A DNA stretch of 64,000 nucleotides from Microbacteriaceae bacterium (GTDB lineage: Bacteria > Actinomycetota > Actinomycetes > Actinomycetales > Microbacteriaceae): NCBI GenBank assembly GCA_031177985.1, contig JAPSJW010000003.1, forward strand, positions 1 to 64,000. The letters are read 5' to 3'. This document shows, one piece after another, positions 22,991 through 31,143 of the stretch. How positions within the stretch are numbered: position 1 is the first letter of the stretch; every line of letters begins with the position of its first letter. The notes beneath the pieces are model-generated. The model saw only the letters and a program-made list of their open reading frames with translations, was not told the origin of the DNA and did not search any database. A program made the position numbers and the translations under genes.

Positions 22991-23821
22991 TCACTCCGTC
23001 ACGAAGTCGATGAGCTGCTCGACCCGCCCGAGGAAGACGGGCTCGAGGTCGGCGTAGCTGCGCACGGTTCCGAGGATGCGCTGCCAGGCTCGGGCGATAT
23101 CGGCCTGATCCCGCGCGGGCCAGCCGAGGGCACGGCAGATGCCGGCCTTCCACTCGACGTTCCGCGGGATCTCGGGCCATGCCTCAAGGCCGACCCTGGC
23201 GGGCTTGACCGCCTGCCAGACGTCGACATACGGATGCCCGACGACGAGCACCGAGGACCCGTGCGGTCCGCGGGCCACCGCATCGGCGATCCGGCTCTCC
23301 TTCGAGCCGGGCACGAGGTGGTCGACGAGCACCCCGATGCGCCGGCCAGGGCCCGGCTCGAACTCGCGGATGCCCGCCTCGAGCAGGTCGACGCCGGCGA
23401 GGTACTCGACGACGACCCCTTCCACCCGCAGATCGTCACCCCAGACCCGCTCGACAAGTTCCGCGTCGTGGCGTCCCTCGACCCAGATGCGGCTGCCGCG
23501 GGCTACGCGGGCCCGCTGCTGCTCGACGGCGAACGAGCCGGACGCGGTGCGCTGCCTGCCCGCCGGTGCCGCGGCGGCGCGCACGAGCTCGACCGGCGAA
23601 CCGTCGATCAGGTACCCCGGACCGAGGGGGAACGTGCGCACCCGGCCCTTCCGGTCCTCGAGGTGCACGAGCCGGCCCTCGACGCGCACCACGGCGCCCA
23701 CGAACCCGGAGTCGGCCAGTTCGACCACGAGGTCGCGCTCGACGGCAACCTTCGGCACCGCCGTGCGCCCGGCCGCGCGCCAGTCTCCCGCCAGGACGTC
23801 GGGTCCGTAGTCGCCGTGCAT
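22991..23821 (-). CDS. DUF3097 family protein (Toprim-like core)
   Basis: A 276-residue protein of an actinobacterial family. The start MHGDYGPDVLAGDWR and VEGRLVHLEDRKGRVRTFPLGPGYLIDG are typical. The central WVEGRHDAELVERVWGDDLRVEGVVVEYLAGVD, with a Glu and later Asp residues (VLVDHLVPGSKE), resembles a Toprim fold of nucleic-acid enzymes. TAGCCT ends 6 nt before the ATG, so it is probably leaderless. It converges tail-to-tail with corA without a gap. The reaction is unknown. Confidence 0.88.
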   Translation of the reverse strand: MHGDYGPDVLAGDWRAAGRTAVPKVAVERDLVVELADSGFVGAVVRVEGRLVHLEDRKGRVRTFPLGPGYLIDGSPVELVRAAAAPAGRQRTASGSFAVEQQRARVARGSRIWVEGRHDAELVERVWGDDLRVEGVVVEYLAGVDLLEAGIREFEPGPGRRIGVLVDHLVPGSKESRIADAVARGPHGSSVLVVGHPYVDVWQAVKPARVGLEAWPEIPRNVEWKAGICRALGWPARDQADIARAWQRILGTVRSYADLEPVFLGRVEQLIDFVTE

Positions 23822-23873
23822 CCCGGCAGGCTATCCAGCACGACGGCTGCTCGAGCGACGTGGGCCCGGCGCG

Positions 23874-25370
23874 TCAGAACGTGACGAAGCCCTCGACCAG
23901 CAGCTCGCGCGTCCGCGGCACGATGTCCTGACGCAGCGCCACGGGGTCGACGTGCACCAGCTCGGCGAGCGCCTCGCAGATCGCCGCGAGCGACAGCTCG
24001 CCGTCGCAGGCCCCGAGCACCGCCGCGAGGGCGGTGTCGACGCTGCGGGCGCGGCCGAAGCCCCCGCCCTGTCGCAGCAGGATGACGGTCGGATCGTCGT
24101 CGCCGGGCCAGTGGTGGCGCTCCTCGGTGACGTCGCCCGCGACCCGGAAGCGCACGGCCGCGAATGCCTCGTCGTCCAGAGCCGCGGCCCGGTCCCTCGC
24201 GTCGAGGCATGCCGCCAGGTGCGCGCCGAGCGGAGCCGAATCCCGGGGCCCGTACAGGCTCTCGAAACGGCGCCACGGCATCCGCTGCTCTCGAGGCCGC
24301 CGCAGCAGCAGGTAGCCGAAGCCGACCTCGGTGACCGATCGGGCGTCGAAGTCGTCGAGCCATGCTTCATACAGCGCGTCGAAGGACTCACCGGGCCTCG
24401 TGCCCCCGTCGCGGATCCAGGTCTCGGCGTACTGCTCGGGCGACTGCCGATCGCGCTCGACCACCCAGCCGTCCAACCCGGTCGGAGCCAGCCAGTCCGA
24501 CACCCGCTCGAGGCCGGCGCGCTCCGGTCGGTACTCCCAGTTGCCGAGCAGCTGCGCGATGCCGCCGGGCGCCAGCACGTCCTCGAGGCCCGCGACCAGT
24601 TCCTCGAGCACCCCGTCGCCCGAGCGCCCGCCATCGCGGTACTCGTACTCGGGCACCCCGGCCACCCGCGGCGTGATGACGAAGGGCGGATTCGATACCA
24701 CGAGCTCGAAGCGCTCCCCCCGCACGGGCTCCAGCAGGTCACCCTGCCGGAACTCGATCGAGTCGATGCCGTTGAGCTCGGCATTGAGCCGGGCGTACCG
24801 CAGCGCACGGGTGGACACGTCGGTCGCGACGACCCGCTCGGCGAACCGCGACGCGTGCAGCGCCTGGATGCCGCAGCCAGTGCCGAGGTCGAGCGCACGA
24901 CCGACGGGACGGCGCATCGTGATGCCGGCCAGCGTGAGCGAGGCGCCGCCGACGCCCAGCACGTGCTCCGGCGGCAGGGCGTGCCCCAGGGCGAGCTCGC
25001 CGAGGTCGGAGGCGATCCACCACTCCCCCGCGCCGTGCTCGTCCTTGAAGGCGTACGGCCTCAGGTCCGCACGCGGCAGCACGAGCGTCCCATCGAGCTC
25101 GACGAGCTTGAGCTCGGCCAGCCCGAGGCTCCCCGCATCAGGCAGCGCCGCGTCGAGCTCCTGCCGCGGAACGGCCCGGCCGAGCACGAAGAGGCTGGCG
25201 AGCGTCGTCAGCGCGCTCAGCGGCGCGGCGTCGATCCTGCGTTCGGCGGGCACGCGCTGGGCGCGGGTCAGCGCATCCGCGGCCTCCGCTCCCCAGAGGT
25301 CGAGCAGTGCGGCGACGGTGAATCCGGCGGCGGCGAGATCGCGTCGCAGCGCCGCCACGGCATCCGTCAC
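23874..25370 (-). CDS. Class I SAM-dependent methyltransferase (NPPF type)
   Basis: A 498-residue protein. The middle holds a Rossmann methyltransferase core with motif I LDLGTGCGIQALHA and motif IV VVSNPPFVITP. The NPPF marks N-methyltransferases acting on glutamine or nucleic-acid bases, as in PrmC, HemK and RlmG. The N-terminal 150 and C-terminal 200 residues are unique to an actinobacterial subfamily. The GTG at 25370 has CGAGGAG upstream and overlaps the stop of a KTSC-domain gene by 4 nt, so the two are co-translated. The substrate is unknown. Confidence 0.88.
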   Translation of the reverse strand: MTDAVAALRRDLAAAGFTVAALLDLWGAEAADALTRAQRVPAERRIDAAPLSALTTLASLFVLGRAVPRQELDAALPDAGSLGLAELKLVELDGTLVLPRADLRPYAFKDEHGAGEWWIASDLGELALGHALPPEHVLGVGGASLTLAGITMRRPVGRALDLGTGCGIQALHASRFAERVVATDVSTRALRYARLNAELNGIDSIEFRQGDLLEPVRGERFELVVSNPPFVITPRVAGVPEYEYRDGGRSGDGVLEELVAGLEDVLAPGGIAQLLGNWEYRPERAGLERVSDWLAPTGLDGWVVERDRQSPEQYAETWIRDGGTRPGESFDALYEAWLDDFDARSVTEVGFGYLLLRRPREQRMPWRRFESLYGPRDSAPLGAHLAACLDARDRAAALDDEAFAAVRFRVAGDVTEERHHWPGDDDPTVILLRQGGGFGRARSVDTALAAVLGACDGELSLAAICEALAELVHVDPVALRQDIVPRTRELLVEGFVTF

Positions 25371-25591
25371 GTCAGCTCCTCGTAGTCGTACACGTCGCGC
25401 ACGTGGTCCCCGAAGTAGCGTCCCGTCGAACCCCCCGCCGGTTCGAGCAGCTCCTCGAACACCTCGCGAGGCACGTCCGCGTAGGCGAACTTCGTGCCGT
25501 TGACGAAACGGATGAGCAGACGCCGCGATGCGGGCTCGTAACGGACAGCGCGAACCACCGAGGAGCGCACGAGGATCCACTGCGAGTCCAC
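25367..25591 (-). CDS. KTSC domain protein (chromosomal copy)
   Basis: A 74-residue single-domain protein. The fold signature is V-x-x-V-x-Y ... L-x-I-R-F-x-N-G, then KFAYADVPREVFEELLEPAGGSTGRYF. KTSC domains occur alone or at the end of some lysyl-tRNA synthetases and carry a central Y/F-x-Y; RNA binding has been suggested. The GTG at 25591 has TAGAGT 7 nt before it. It is co-translated with the downstream methyltransferase. A second KTSC gene at 51735 belongs to the SIR2-HerA cassette. Confidence 0.85.
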   Translation of the reverse strand: MDSQWILVRSSVVRAVRYEPASRRLLIRFVNGTKFAYADVPREVFEELLEPAGGSTGRYFGDHVRDVYDYEELT

Positions 25592-25631
25592 TCCCTCTAC
25601 TCTACGGGCGGTCGCGTGCGACACTGACCGC

Positions 25632-26165
25632 ATGACGACCCGGCTCGTGCTCGTCTCGGACACCCACCTCCCCCTGCGCGCGAAGCGGCTGCCCGCCACC
25701 CTGTGGCACGACGTCGACTCCGCCGATCTCGTGGTCCATGCGGGCGACTGGGTCCAGGCGCCGCTCCTCGACGAGCTGGAGGCGCGCTCGCGCGACCTGC
25801 TCGCCGTCTACGGCAACAACGACGGCCCCGAGCTGCGCCGGCGCGTCCCCGAGGTCGCCCGAAGGCGGGTCGAAGGCCTGAGCTTCGCCGTCGTGCACGA
25901 GACGGGGGCCGCCCAGGGGCGGGAACGACGCATGGACGCCGCCTTCCCCGACGCCGATGTGCTCGTGTTCGGGCACTCGCACATCCCGTGGGACACGACG
26001 ACGGAGCGCGGCATGCGCCTGCTCAATCCCGGCTCCCCCACCGACCGGCGCCGGCAGCCCGACTTCAGCTGGATGCGCGCAACCGTGGACGGCACGGAGC
26101 TCGAGGTCGAGCTCGTGCGGCTCGCGCCGGGTCAGGAGTCGCCGCGGTCCGACGCGACGGGCTGA
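25632..26165 (+). CDS. Metallophosphoesterase, YfcE/MJ0936 type
   Basis: A 177-residue calcineurin-like phosphodiesterase. The metal-binding motifs run in order: SDTHLP (Asp-x-His), HAGDW, GNND (Asn), VVHE and GHSHIPWD. This group cleaves phosphodiesters, in some cases cyclic nucleotides. The ATG has a GACACT box 6 nt upstream. The last 34 nt overlap the 3' end of the convergent MFS gene. Confidence 0.93.
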   Translation: MTTRLVLVSDTHLPLRAKRLPATLWHDVDSADLVVHAGDWVQAPLLDELEARSRDLLAVYGNNDGPELRRRVPEVARRRVEGLSFAVVHETGAAQGRERRMDAAFPDADVLVFGHSHIPWDTTTERGMRLLNPGSPTDRRRQPDFSWMRATVDGTELEVELVRLAPGQESPRSDATG

Positions 26166-27469
26166 GTACCGGACCGGTCGGCGCTCTCCTCCTGCGGCTC
26201 GAGCGGATGCGCGATCTCGTCCTTGCCCAGACGCCAGATGAGGATCGCCGCGACGGCCAGCACGGGGGGCACGAGTCCCGCGACGACGAAGGCGGGGCCG
26301 AGGCCGATCGCCTCCCCGACGGGGCCGGCCAGCGCCATGGATACAGGCATCAGGGCGAGCGACACGAAGAAGTCGAGGCTCGAGACCCGCCCGAGGAGGT
26401 GCGGGGGCACCCGCCTCTGCAGCAGGGTTCCCCAGATGACCTGGCCGATCGAGAACGTCACGCCGACCATGAACAGGGCGATCACGACGACCCACATCGA
26501 CTGGGCGATCGCGATGAGAGCCAAGGGGACGCAGCCGAAGCCCCAGGCGAGGTTCATCACCGTCAGGTAGCGCCGCGGCAGGCGGAACGAGGCCGCGAGC
26601 ATCGATCCGAGCACGCCGCCGAGCCCGAAGGCGGCGAGCGCGAGCGCGTAGTCGCCGGGGCCTCCGCCGAGGTCCCGCGTGATGACGAAGGGCAGGAGCA
26701 CCTCGATCGGTCCCATGATGACGAGGATCAGCAGGCAGGCGAACAGCAGGGTCGCCAGCAGCCATCCGGTGCGCAGCATGTAGCGGAAGCCCTCGGCGAT
26801 ATCGGTGACGAAGGCGCCCACGGGGTGCTGGACCTTACCGTCGAACTCGCGCCGCACGGGGGTCGAGCGCAGCGTCGCCAGCACGACGGCGCCGAGCGCC
26901 TGGATGACGGCGACGGCCGCCAATGCCACCGGCGGATTCCACACCGCGACCGCCACTCCTGCCAGCGCCGGGCCGACGGCCTGCAGGGCCGCGGGCCGAA
27001 GCATGCCCTCGACGCCGTTCGCCGCGAGCAGCTGGTCGGCGGGGAGGATCGCGGGCAGGAGGGCCGAGTACGCCGGGTAGAAGAAGCCCTCGGTCACACC
27101 GATCAGGAAGGCCAGCGACGCCAGGTGCCACAGCTCCAGCGCTCCGGCGAGGCCGAGCGCTGCCGCCGCGCCTATCGCGACGGTCTTCACGATCTCGATC
27201 GTGACGAGGATGCGCTTCTGGGGGATCCGGTCGGCCAGGACGCCGCCGAGCAGAGTCGCGGCGAGCATGCCCACCGCTGAGCAGGTCGCCGCGAGCGACA
27301 GCTCCACCGGACCACCGCCGAGCGCCTGCACCTGGAACACGAGCGCGACGAGCCACATGCCGCCGCCGAGGAGGGACAGGGTGAGGGCGCCGGCGAGGAT
27401 GCGGTACTGGCCGACCAGGAAGGGGCGCAGGGCGCGTGGGGCGCGGGTACTGCGAGAGGAATCGGTCAC
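26132..27469 (-). CDS. MFS transporter, EntS/MFS_3 type
   Basis: A 445-residue permease with 12 predicted helices. The MFS loop motif is GGVLADRIPQKRILVTIE, and PAYSALLPAILPADQLLAANGVEG is typical of the EntS/MFS_3 exporter branch, which moves siderophores, macrolides or other drugs out of the cell. The GTG at 27469 lies 8 nt after GGAG. The charged C-terminal tail reads over the end of the convergent phosphoesterase gene by 34 nt. The substrate is unknown. Confidence 0.92.
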   Translation of the reverse strand: MTDSSRSTRAPRALRPFLVGQYRILAGALTLSLLGGGMWLVALVFQVQALGGGPVELSLAATCSAVGMLAATLLGGVLADRIPQKRILVTIEIVKTVAIGAAAALGLAGALELWHLASLAFLIGVTEGFFYPAYSALLPAILPADQLLAANGVEGMLRPAALQAVGPALAGVAVAVWNPPVALAAVAVIQALGAVVLATLRSTPVRREFDGKVQHPVGAFVTDIAEGFRYMLRTGWLLATLLFACLLILVIMGPIEVLLPFVITRDLGGGPGDYALALAAFGLGGVLGSMLAASFRLPRRYLTVMNLAWGFGCVPLALIAIAQSMWVVVIALFMVGVTFSIGQVIWGTLLQRRVPPHLLGRVSSLDFFVSLALMPVSMALAGPVGEAIGLGPAFVVAGLVPPVLAVAAILIWRLGKDEIAHPLEPQEESADRSGTQPVASDRGDS

Positions 27470-27595
27470 CAGGGCTCCAGGGGTTCCATCCGACGGTAGC
27501 GAGCATCGCCCGCTGTGTACAGTGTCCACTTTGCCGAGGGCCGGCGACATCGCACCTGCACGGTCGGGGAGGCGGCGATTACCCTGGAAGGCACC

Positions 27596-28087
27596 ATGAA
27601 GCCGATGACCGCGTCCGACATCCGTGGCTCCATCGTGAACGCGACCGGCGGCGAGGTCGCGCGGATGCCGCTCCCGGGTCTCCACGAGGTCGTGTGGAGC
27701 GATCGCGAGTACCTCGGCTGGCGGGATCCGAGCGCTCCGCAGCGCGGCTACCTCGTGTTCTGGCGAGGGGACGAGCCGGTCGGCATGGTGCTGCGCGCCG
27801 CAGAGACCCGGATGTCGCCCGGCCGATCGGCGATGTGCTCGCTGTGCCGCACGCCGCAGCCGGCCGATCAGGTGACGCTGTTCAGCGCCGCGCGCGCCGG
27901 GCAGGCCGGACGGGAGGGCAACTCGGTCGGCACCTACATCTGCTCCGACCTCGCCTGCTCGCTCATCATCCGCATCGCCCCGCCGAAGAGCGACATGCAG
28001 CCCGACCCCGAGGAGGTCATCGCCTCACGGGCTGCAGGGCTGGCCACCCGCCTCGAGGGCTTCACCTCCAAGGTGCTGGCCGCCTGA
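27596..28087 (+). CDS. FBP-domain protein (FusB-like elongation factor G-binding)
   Basis: A 163-residue protein. The C-terminal half carries a four-cysteine treble-clef zinc finger (CSLC ... YICSDLACSLIIR) as in FusB/FBP proteins, which bind elongation factor G and in staphylococci give fusidic-acid resistance by freeing stalled EF-G. The N-terminal part (GLHEVVWSDREYLGWRDP) is typical of the shorter actinobacterial form. GGAAGG lies close to the ATG. Whether it binds EF-G here is not known. Confidence 0.85.
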   Translation: MKPMTASDIRGSIVNATGGEVARMPLPGLHEVVWSDREYLGWRDPSAPQRGYLVFWRGDEPVGMVLRAAETRMSPGRSAMCSLCRTPQPADQVTLFSAARAGQAGREGNSVGTYICSDLACSLIIRIAPPKSDMQPDPEEVIASRAAGLATRLEGFTSKVLAA

Positions 28088-28138
28088 CAGGCGCAAGGGG
28101 GTTACGGGTCTCTCCCGGGCCTGCCTAGCGTCGAAGGC

Positions 28139-28405
28139 ATGGACGCACAGATCACCCCCCAGGACGGCAACGCCGACGAGCGGATCCCCTTCGTGCCGAA
28201 CGGGCTGACGGATGAGGAGCTCACCCGCCACGACAGGGCCGAGTCGCCCGGAAGCGAGCGGGAGACGGCCGCGAAGCAGGACGAGGGCGGTGCGGATGCG
28301 GAGGGCGTGCAGCTCTCCCCCGGCACCGGCGGACCGGACGACGTGGGCAGCGTCGAGGTCGACGAGAGCGAGCTGAACCTGCCCCAGGACAGGGGCGCGC
28401 ACTGA
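28139..28405 (+). CDS. Small acidic hypothetical protein
   Basis: An 88-residue, highly acidic and probably disordered protein (AKQDEGGADAEG, SVEVDESELNLPQD). It has no membrane segment and no known motif. TAGCGT ends 7 nt before the ATG, which supports a real, leaderless gene. The high Asp/Glu content could fit a small regulatory or stress protein, but nothing more can be said. Confidence 0.6.
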   Translation: MDAQITPQDGNADERIPFVPNGLTDEELTRHDRAESPGSERETAAKQDEGGADAEGVQLSPGTGGPDDVGSVEVDESELNLPQDRGAH

Positions 28406-28521
28406 CCCGCTTCGGCCACGGCCATCACCGCTTCCTCGACGAGGCCGCGGGCCCGTACTGGAGAAGCTCCCCCGCACTCTGCGCCAGAACCCGCCGCTCC
28501 GGCCGCTTATCGCGCGCGAGT

Positions 28522-28579
28522 GTCACGTTTTCGGACCGGAGTCGGCTCCGCGAGGGCGACATCCGTCCGAAAACCTGAC
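28522..28579. repeat. 58-bp intergenic inverted repeat with nested stem
   Basis: The 15-nt arms 28522-28536 and 28565-28579 pair with one mismatch (core GTTTTCGGAC / GTCCGAAAAC), and an inner CGGAG-TCGG-CTCCG hairpin sits in the loop. It lies 9 bp before a TTGACA box, in the gap 28406-28653, which holds no gene. Confidence 0.7.
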
Positions 28580-28588
28580 GGCGGAAGG

Positions 28589-28594
28589 TTGACA
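28589..28594 (+). promoter_or_regulatory. Consensus -35 box of the ArsR operon
   Basis: TTGACA matches the -35 consensus exactly. No good -10 is visible at 17-19 nt. Confidence 0.4.
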
Positions 28595-28619
28595 TGCGAG
28601 GCGCGGCGGTGCACTCTGT

Positions 28620-28631
28620 AACCGTTCGGTT
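28620..28631. promoter_or_regulatory. Possible ArsR operator
   Basis: AACCG-TT-CGGTT is a perfect 5-2-5 inverted repeat, 22 nt before the regulator's start codon and downstream of the -35 box. This fits autorepression. Confidence 0.5.
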
Positions 28632-28653
28632 CTGAAACGGGAAGGTTATGGAG

Positions 28654-29016
28654 ATGGCGGAGGTCGATCGACTCAGCAGCGTCTTCGCCGCGCTCGCCGA
28701 CCCGACCCGTCGCCAGATCCTGCAGCGGCTCACCGAGAGCTCCGCGACCGTCGCGGAGCTCGCGCAGCCATTCGCGATGAGCCAGCCCGCCGTGTCGAAG
28801 CACCTCAAGGTGCTCGAGAACGCCGGCCTCATCTCGCGGTCTCAGGTGGCGACGTCGCGCTACAGCCACCTGGAGGCCGAGCCGCTGAAGGAGGCGACCG
28901 AGTACATGCAGCGGTACCGCCGGTTCTGGAACGAGAGCTTCGACCGCCTCGACGAGGCGCTCGCCGACTACCTGCGAGAGCAGCAGACACAGCAGAAGGA
29001 GTCCGACGATGACTGA
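28654..29016 (+). CDS. ArsR-type winged-helix regulator
   Basis: A 120-residue regulator with a helix-turn-helix in ALADPTRRQILQRLTESSATVAELAQPFAMSQPAVSKHLKVLENAGLI. It has no metal-binding CxC. It belongs to the subgroup always paired with SRPBCC proteins, as here. I place the start at ATG 28654 because GGGAAGG is 8 nt upstream; the ATG at 28648 lies only 2 nt from it. Its stop lies 8 nt inside the next gene. It probably represses its own five-gene operon. Confidence 0.92.
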   Translation: MAEVDRLSSVFAALADPTRRQILQRLTESSATVAELAQPFAMSQPAVSKHLKVLENAGLISRSQVATSRYSHLEAEPLKEATEYMQRYRRFWNESFDRLDEALADYLREQQTQQKESDDD

Positions 29017-29473
29017 TCGGCAGCAGCAGGTCACCGACCGCGACGTGTACATCACGCGCGCCTTCGACGCCCCACGGGAGCTCGTGTGGCGGTTCTTCAC
29101 CGAGCCCGAGCTGCTCGCGCGGTGGTTCGGCCCCCACCTCTGGCGGGTTCCCGTCGAGTCGGTGCGGATCGATCCCAGAGCCGGAGGCGAGTGGAGCCTC
29201 TCGATGGTCGGCGAAGACGGCACCCGCGCCCCGCTGGGCGGACTCATCACCGCGTTCGACCCGCCCGAATACCTCGAGATCGAACTGTCGGCGCAGTCGA
29301 CGGAGGGCGACCTCGACCGGCTGGTGCTGCGCATCCGTCTCGACGACCACGGCGCGAAGACGCGCATGACCCTGCACCAGGGGCCGTTCGACGACGACGG
29401 CGTGCGCGACCTGACCACCGAGGGCTGGGGCGAATCGTTCGTCGAGCTCGACGCCGCACTGCAGAACGCCTAG
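29009..29473 (+). CDS. SRPBCC (AHSA1-like) protein
   Basis: A 154-residue START/Bet v1-like fold protein (ITRAFDAPRELVWRFFTEPELLARWFGP ... GWGESFVELDAAL). AHSA1-type members form a hydrophobic pocket for lipids or small organics and are encoded beside ArsR regulators, so it may bind the inducing compound or help a chaperone. It overlaps the ArsR gene by 8 nt. Confidence 0.92.
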   Translation: MTDRQQQVTDRDVYITRAFDAPRELVWRFFTEPELLARWFGPHLWRVPVESVRIDPRAGGEWSLSMVGEDGTRAPLGGLITAFDPPEYLEIELSAQSTEGDLDRLVLRIRLDDHGAKTRMTLHQGPFDDDGVRDLTTEGWGESFVELDAALQNA

Positions 29474-29488
29474 GAAGAGGACGAAGCC

Positions 29489-30313
29489 ATGAGCAAGAGC
29501 ACGACGACGGATGCGGCGCCCGCGGTCGCCGGGCGGGTCACGAGCGCCGACGGCACCACGATCGCCTACGAGCGCATCGGCACGGGGCCCGCCCTGGTGC
29601 TGGTCGACGGGGCGATGTGCTACCGCGACCTCGGGCCGGCCCGCGACGTCGCGCGGCAGCTGCAGGATCGCTACACCGTCTACACCTACGACCGCCGCGG
29701 TCGAGGCGACAGCGGCGACACCCAGCAGTACTCCCCCGAACGGGAGGTCGAGGACCTCGCCGCTGTCATCGCGGCGACCGGGGAAACCCCGTTCGTCATG
29801 GGGCAGTCGTCCGGCGCCGGTCTTGCCCTCGAAGCGGCTGCCGCGGGAGTGCCGATGCGCGCGCTCGTGACCTACGAGGCGCCGTATGTCGGCATCCGCG
29901 ACGGGCGCGACTACGTCGGCGACCTGCGCAGGCTGCTCGACGAGGGAAAGAACGGGAAAGCCGTCGACTACTTCATGGTGAAGATGGTGGCCGGCCCCTG
30001 GTTCATGCCGCTCATGATGCGGATGATGCGCAAGAACTGGGCCAAGCTCCTGACGGTGGCGCCCACTCTGCTCAACGATGCGCTGCTGATGGGACGGTTC
30101 GAGGTGCCCGTCGACCGGCTCTCCGCGATCGAGGTGCCGACCCTTGCGCTCGTCGGCGGCAAGGCAGCTCCCGAGATGCTGGCGGCTCAGCAGACGATCG
30201 CGCGTGCGGTGCCCGGTGCGGAGCACCAGGTGCTGGAGGGCCAGACGCACATGGTGAGCCCGGCCGCCCTCGACGCCGCCGCGCACTCGTTCTTCCAGCG
30301 GAAGGCGGCCTGA
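29489..30313 (+). CDS. Alpha/beta hydrolase
   Basis: A 274-residue alpha/beta-fold enzyme. The oxyanion region is LVLVDGAMCYRD, the nucleophile elbow is GQSSGAG, the acid is in IEVPTLALVGGKAAPE and the His is in EGQTHMVSP. Likely an esterase or epoxide-type hydrolase acting on a small organic. GGAAGAGGACG stands before the ATG at 29489. It is part of the ArsR operon and its stop overlaps the next ATG (TGATG). Confidence 0.92.
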   Translation: MSKSTTTDAAPAVAGRVTSADGTTIAYERIGTGPALVLVDGAMCYRDLGPARDVARQLQDRYTVYTYDRRGRGDSGDTQQYSPEREVEDLAAVIAATGETPFVMGQSSGAGLALEAAAAGVPMRALVTYEAPYVGIRDGRDYVGDLRRLLDEGKNGKAVDYFMVKMVAGPWFMPLMMRMMRKNWAKLLTVAPTLLNDALLMGRFEVPVDRLSAIEVPTLALVGGKAAPEMLAAQQTIARAVPGAEHQVLEGQTHMVSPAALDAAAHSFFQRKAA

Positions 30314-30663
30314 TGCCCACGATCGACGAGTACAACGAGGGTCTCGACGAGATCCAGCGCCCGATCGCCGCGAAGCTCGCCGCCATGCTCGACGCCGGCC
30401 TCTACGGCGCGGAGGGGAAGGTGTATCACGGTCATCCCGTCTGGCTGGTCGACGGCCAGCCCGTCGCCGGCTACAAGGCGTTCCCCCGCTGGGTGACGCT
30501 GATGTTCTGGCGCGGTCAGGAGTTCCAGAGCCGCGGCGCCCTGGAGCCGATGGGATCGAGCGCCATGGCAGGCATCAAGCTGGCAGAGCGGGCCGAGCTC
30601 AACGCCCTTCCGGTGGACGAGTGGCTGCGCGAGGCGAGCGGTCTCGGAGGGCGGTCGAGATGA
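30313..30663 (+). CDS. DUF1801/YdhG-like protein
   Basis: A 116-residue protein. The pattern EIQRPIAAKLAAMLDAGL, KVYHGHPVWLVDGQPVAGYKAFPRWVTLMFWRG matches the DUF1801 fold, a small alpha/beta domain of unknown function seen in stress or detoxification operons. It is translationally coupled on both sides: TGATG with the hydrolase and ATGA with the next gene. Operon membership with ArsR and SRPBCC suggests a role in the same response. Confidence 0.85.
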   Translation: MPTIDEYNEGLDEIQRPIAAKLAAMLDAGLYGAEGKVYHGHPVWLVDGQPVAGYKAFPRWVTLMFWRGQEFQSRGALEPMGSSAMAGIKLAERAELNALPVDEWLREASGLGGRSR

Positions 30664-31094
30664 CGACCTTCCGCACCGTCCTCCGGGGAGGCACGGGCAG
30701 CACGACCGGCATCGCGGTTCCCGAGGAGCTCGTGCTCGCACTGGGGCGCGGCAAGCGCGTGCCCATCGCCGTGACTCTCGGCGCGCACACCTACCGCACG
30801 ACGGTCGCGCCCTACCGCGGCGAGTACATGATCGCGGTCAGCGCAGAGAACCGCGCCGCCGCCGGGATCGAAGCCGGAGACGAGGTCAACGTGACCATGG
30901 AGGTCGACGACGCGCCTCGGGAGGTCGAGGTGCCCGAGGATCTCGCCGACGCGCTCGCGGCCGACGGCCTCTCGGAGGCCTTCGCCGGGCTGAGCTTCTC
31001 GAAGAAGAGGGCTCACGTGCTCTCGGTAGAGGACGCCAAGACCCCTGAGACACGCGACAAGCGCATCGCCAAGGTGGTCGACGCCCTCCGCTGA
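30660..31094 (+). CDS. DUF1905/YdeI-type protein
   Basis: A 144-residue protein in two parts. An N-terminal DUF1905 beta-barrel (FRTVLRGGTGSTTGIAVPEEL, YRTTVAPYRGEYMIAVSAENR) is followed by a C-terminal helical YdeI/OmpD-associated segment (LADALAADGLSEAFAGLSFSKKRAHVLSVEDAKTPETRDKRIAKVVDAL). It is the last gene of the ArsR operon, with an ATGA overlap, and a terminator hairpin follows. The function is unknown. Confidence 0.88.
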   Translation: MTTFRTVLRGGTGSTTGIAVPEELVLALGRGKRVPIAVTLGAHTYRTTVAPYRGEYMIAVSAENRAAAGIEAGDEVNVTMEVDDAPREVEVPEDLADALAADGLSEAFAGLSFSKKRAHVLSVEDAKTPETRDKRIAKVVDALR

Positions 31095-31103
31095 GCACAG
31101 GAA

Positions 31104-31134
31104 CGGCCCCGCCCGGCGAGCCGGAGCGGGGCCG
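31104..31134. terminator. Bidirectional hairpin terminator
   Basis: CGGCCCCGC (31104-31112) pairs perfectly with GCGGGGCCG (31126-31134), between the ends of the convergent ArsR operon and osmC-like gene. Confidence 0.75.
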
Positions 31135-31143
31135 CGCTGAGAA

